Made by a program: the position numbers and the translations under genes
Part shown: positions 13,751-14,490 of the stretch, piece after piece
How positions within the stretch are numbered: the first letter of the stretch is position 1
Layout of the letters: the number at the start of each line of letters is the position of its first letter
Origin: Acidobacteriota bacterium
GTDB lineage: Bacteria; Acidobacteriota; Vicinamibacteria; Vicinamibacterales; Vicinamibacteraceae
Direction of reading: 5' to 3'
Length of the DNA stretch: 14,490 bases
Assembly: GCA_023418055.1 (NCBI GenBank)
Contig: JAEZDP010000145.1
Coordinates: forward strand, 1-14,490
Notes under the pieces: model-generated
The model's database searches: none
What the model saw: the letters and a program-made list of their open reading frames with translations, nothing else
Told to the model about the DNA's origin: nothing

Positions 13751-14490
13751 ATGCGCATGAACGCGTGGGCCGCGGCGACGTCCGCGGTCCTGCTGGCGAG
13801 TGTCGCAGGTCCTGTCGCGGCGACCGGGCAGGAGAAGGCGAAGTTGCGTCCGCGTGACATCCCGCGCCTGATGAGCGAAGCCGATACGTTCATCGCCCAG
13901 AGCGACCTTGCGAAAGCCGAAGCCTACCTGAAGGCCATCGTCGAACTGGATCCGACGCAGTCGCAGGCGGCCTACAAGCTGGCGACGGTATGCGAGACGC
14001 AGCAGGACTGGGAATGTGCGCTGACCCACTACCAGTTGGCGGTGGGGTCGCTGAGTGGACCTGACAAGGCGCGGGCGCACCTTGGTCTGGCGACGGGCCA
14101 CCTGCGCGCGGAGCGCTACACGGATGCGGCCGAACACGCCGCCGGGGCACTCGAGGCCGATCCCGGCCTGGGCGAGGCGCACGTGCTGCGAGCCGCCGCG
14201 CTGCTGCGCCTGAAGAGCCCGGAGGCGAGGCAGGCTGCGGAGGCGGCCGTGGCCGCCATGCCCGACAGCGGCGCGGCGCACGCCGCACTCGGTGAGGCGC
14301 TGATCGCCGCGGGTGCGTCGGCGGAGGCCGAGACTCCGTTGCGCCGTGCCATCGAACTCGAACCGGAGCAGGCCTCCACGCACGCGCATCTGGCGCAGGT
14401 GCTGAGCGCGAAGGGCGACCACGCCGGCACGGTCGCTGCCGTCAGCAAGGCGCTGGAACTCGAGCCCTCCCGTCGTGACCTCTTCGCGCT
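13751..14490 (+). CDS. Exported TPR-repeat protein, C-terminus beyond window
   Basis: The frame from ATG 13751 stays open to the right edge, giving about 246 residues. A signal peptide is visible at 1 to about 25 (MRMNAWAAATSAVLLASVAG, then PVAATG). From about residue 40, tetratricopeptide repeats follow one another: DLAKAEAYLKAIVELDPTQ, then WECALTHYQLAVGS, YTDAAEHAAGALEADPGL, AEAETPLRRAIELEPEQ and HAGTVAAVSKALELEPS, with the typical alanine, tyrosine and final proline positions. These repeats bind partner proteins; an extracytoplasmic scaffold or assembly role is the general expectation and no specific partner is evident. A strong Shine-Dalgarno 6 nt upstream fixes the start. The gene diverges from the Trm112-like gene. 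The part outside the window could carry another domain. Confidence 0.85.
   Translation, partial: MRMNAWAAATSAVLLASVAGPVAATGQEKAKLRPRDIPRLMSEADTFIAQSDLAKAEAYLKAIVELDPTQSQAAYKLATVCETQQDWECALTHYQLAVGSLSGPDKARAHLGLATGHLRAERYTDAAEHAAGALEADPGLGEAHVLRAAALLRLKSPEARQAAEAAVAAMPDSGAAHAALGEALIAAGASAEAETPLRRAIELEPEQASTHAHLAQVLSAKGDHAGTVAAVSKALELEPSRRDLFA

Noticed and set aside
1..14490. CRISPR array, tRNA, insertion sequence or prophage content
   Set aside because: No direct-repeat/spacer pattern, tRNA-like cloverleaf, transposase or integrase motif, or terminal inverted repeat was seen anywhere in the window.

Overview
The window is very GC-rich and densely coded. It holds eleven protein genes, two of them cut by the window edges, and I see no rRNA, tRNA, CRISPR array, insertion sequence or phage gene. 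The gene mix (large exported PIG-L hydrolase, Tat-exported DUF2264 protein, exported TPR protein, SSS symporters, metY-metX pair, Trm112-like protein) together with the GC content suggests a free-living Acidobacteriota member, perhaps class Vicinamibacteria. This is inference from gene style; there is no phylogenetic marker here.

Layout from left to right. (1) An unrecognised exported protein (minus, cut at the left edge) diverges from an exported serine beta-lactamase-family hydrolase (plus). The roughly 100 bp between them carry three successive inverted repeats. (2) A minus-strand pair, sugar nucleotidyltransferase then NahK-like anomeric kinase, ends one base from the hydrolase. (3) Divergent from that pair, a plus-strand pair encodes a sodium:solute symporter and a CgeB-like glycosyltransferase with ATGA overlap. 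The four genes could form a route from uptake to sugar-1-phosphate, NDP-sugar and glycoconjugate, but the substrate is unknown. (4) After a roughly 250 bp leader come metY and metX (GTGA overlap), which together turn homoserine into homocysteine through O-acetylhomoserine. A large exported PIG-L deacetylase with extra C-terminal domains follows closely. (5) Convergent to it are a Tat-exported DUF2264 protein and, upstream of that, a small Trm112-like protein. (6) Divergent from these is an exported TPR protein that runs off the right edge.

Two signals recur between genes. First, TAnnnT or TATAAT-like hexamers lie 6 to 9 nt before the start codons of four genes that lack a Shine-Dalgarno sequence, which suggests leaderless or nearly leaderless mRNAs. 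metY and the TPR gene instead have clear Shine-Dalgarno sites. Second, 7-bp-phased tandem repeats (four perfect CATGCCT copies in one place, a degenerate GCGACCT-type array in another) sit in two of the three divergent promoter regions. I find no clear new defence or mobile system. The most unusual material is the intergenic repeat and promoter architecture and the four-gene sugar cassette.
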